A DNA stretch of 15,775 nucleotides, from assembly GCA_904501855.1 (NCBI GenBank), contig CAJGCI010000030.1:1-15775 (forward strand). The letters are read 5' to 3'. The number at the start of each line of letters is the position of its first letter. The first letter of the stretch is position 1. The stretch comes from Oscillospiraceae bacterium. Its GTDB lineage: Bacteria > Bacillota > Clostridia > Oscillospirales > Oscillospiraceae. The notes beneath the pieces were generated by a model. The model had not been told where the DNA came from and did not search any database. It was given only the letters and a program-made list of their open reading frames with translations. This document shows, in pieces, positions 14,978-15,775 of this stretch. Position numbers and translations under genes: made by a program.

Positions 14978-15450
14978 GCTTCGTTGACAAGTTTTCCGGA
15001 AATATGTTCCGGGACGAGAGCGAACATCAGCGTTCTGGGACCGGCAGTGCGGATTTCGTCCTCAATATAAGCTTCATCGTCCGTAAATTTATGGCACAGC
15101 TTTCTGCAGATCGAATAGACCTTTTCCTGATCCTCAACAAATTCGATTCGTCCGAAGACGATGACGCTGCGGATGTTCAGAGACCATTGACCTTCCTTGC
15201 GGAAACCGGAATCATAAACGCAGAAAGAGACTTTATCATGCCGGCGCATGGAATCTGTGCGATGGCCTTTCTGACCACTGTGAAAATAGATTTTTCCGTC
15301 TTCTTCACAGTAATAGTGGTTGATGGGCATCCCATAAGGGTAGTCATCATCCCCCAATACGGAGAGGACACCGCGAACTTCGTTCTTCAGAAGTTCGATG
15401 CACTCCGATTCCGGAATCTGCTGTTTTATGCGTAACATTTTTCGAAACAT
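14974..15450 (-). CDS. NimA-like FMN-binding split-barrel protein (pyridoxamine-phosphate-oxidase family)
   Basis: This 158-residue protein belongs to the FMN-binding split-barrel group annotated as 'pyridoxamine 5'-phosphate oxidase family', near the NimA nitroimidazole-reductase branch. Typical stretches are RGVLSVLGDDDYPYGMPINH (45-64 by the chosen start), GKIYFHSGQKGHRTD, KVSFCVYDSG, SVIVFGRIEFVED and PEHISGKLVNEA at the end. Members bind FMN or a related flavin and reduce small molecules; the substrate is unknown. The frame opens at 15507, but the ATG at 15450 is preferred because family members begin MFR-x-M-R and because AAGGA (15461-15465) lies 10 bases upstream. It is 19 bases behind a membrane protein gene and overlaps the methyltransferase gene, so the three form an operon. 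Nitroimidazole resistance should not be assumed. Confidence 0.9.
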   Translation of the reverse strand: MFRKMLRIKQQIPESECIELLKNEVRGVLSVLGDDDYPYGMPINHYYCEEDGKIYFHSGQKGHRTDSMRRHDKVSFCVYDSGFRKEGQWSLNIRSVIVFGRIEFVEDQEKVYSICRKLCHKFTDDEAYIEDEIRTAGPRTLMFALVPEHISGKLVNEA

Positions 15451-15469
15451 GTCGTTACCGTCCTTGTTG

Positions 15470-15775
15470 TTATCGTTTAGGCGCAAAACTGCGCACCATT
15501 GCAGCAAGAAGCAGCGTTGTGAAACCGATCAGGAGTATGAAGCCGGCGTAGAGTACCGTTTGGGAATCGCTGATCTCCCCGAAAATCAGAGCAAGGAGAA
15601 ACTCCATCGCAACAGGTATGAGGGGAAGAAACCAGCGGGAGCGAAGATTCCAACCGGAGTATCCGCCTACGAAGACACAGAGGGCCGGTACCAGTATCAG
15701 CGTAAAAAAGAAATGTAACGTTGAGGCGGTATCGGTCAGATGTGGGATCAGAAGGAAGACCGCAGAGAGAACTGC
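15470..15775 (-). CDS. Integral membrane protein, C-terminal part (cut by window edge)
   Basis: The minus strand is open from the right edge to a TAA at 15470-15472, giving 101 residues without a start in view. The sequence is strongly hydrophobic, with about four membrane segments: AVLSAVFLLIPHL, LHFFFTLILVPALCVFVGGY, FLPLIPVAMEFLLALIF and VLYAGFILLIGFTTLLLAAM. It ends in the positively charged tail VRSFAPKR, consistent with a cytoplasmic C-terminus. The amino-acid pattern and the close spacing to the downstream flavoprotein gene (19 bases) support a real gene. I do not recognise the family. It may be functionally linked to its two downstream neighbours only by cotranscription. Confidence 0.75.
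   Translation of the reverse strand, partial: AVLSAVFLLIPHLTDTASTLHFFFTLILVPALCVFVGGYSGWNLRSRWFLPLIPVAMEFLLALIFGEISDSQTVLYAGFILLIGFTTLLLAAMVRSFAPKR

Noticed and set aside
1..15775. CRISPR arrays, insertion sequences, tRNA or rRNA genes, phage genes, toxin-antitoxin pairs
   Set aside because: No direct-repeat arrays, transposase motifs, tRNA-like cloverleaf or rRNA stretches were noticed; almost all sequence is explained by core genes.

Overview
The window reads as a chromosomal core region of a low-to-mid GC Gram-positive anaerobe of the class Clostridia, probably Lachnospirales-like. The basis is the run hprK-murB-rapZ-whiA-dnaE-pfkA, the four-cysteine form of ribosomal protein L28, strong AGGAGG-type ribosome binding sites, and the wording of HprK and of the NimA-like flavoprotein. 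The assignment rests on remembered family sequences and gene order, not on a search.

Layout. (1) Positions 1-242: rpmB (L28) on the minus strand with its own terminator. (2) Positions 417-8777: a tightly packed plus-strand cluster, hprK, murB, rapZ, whiA, dnaE and pfkA, with gaps of 45, -1, 10, 6 and 42 bases. It joins carbon-catabolite sensing (HprK), cell-wall precursor synthesis (MurB), a nucleotide-binding regulator (RapZ), a division-linked DNA-binding protein (WhiA), a replicative polymerase (DnaE) and glycolysis (PfkA). The yvcK gene that often lies between rapZ and whiA is absent. (3) Positions 8879-11421: two CNNM/CorC-type membrane proteins with CBS domains, overlapping by ATGA. They sit behind a 101-base gap that holds a perfect 8-3-8 palindrome, and end in a long bidirectional terminator. 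(4) Positions 11497-14131: a PutP-like sodium:proline symporter on the minus strand, diverging from a LysR-type regulator. Their shared 190-base intergenic region holds good opposing promoters, a spaced 10-bp inverted repeat and an orphan perfect Shine-Dalgarno sequence. (5) Positions 14144-15775: a minus-strand operon of a membrane protein (cut by the window edge), a NimA-like FMN split-barrel protein and a SpoU/TrmH-type RNA methyltransferase.

Most of the window is ordinary housekeeping sequence; I see no CRISPR array, insertion sequence, phage gene, tRNA or rRNA. The spots most worth a second look are the putP/lysR intergenic region, the divergent ion-site motifs of the first CNNM protein, the palindrome upstream of it, and the complete PHP metal site in DnaE. 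None of these amounts to a demonstrated new system.
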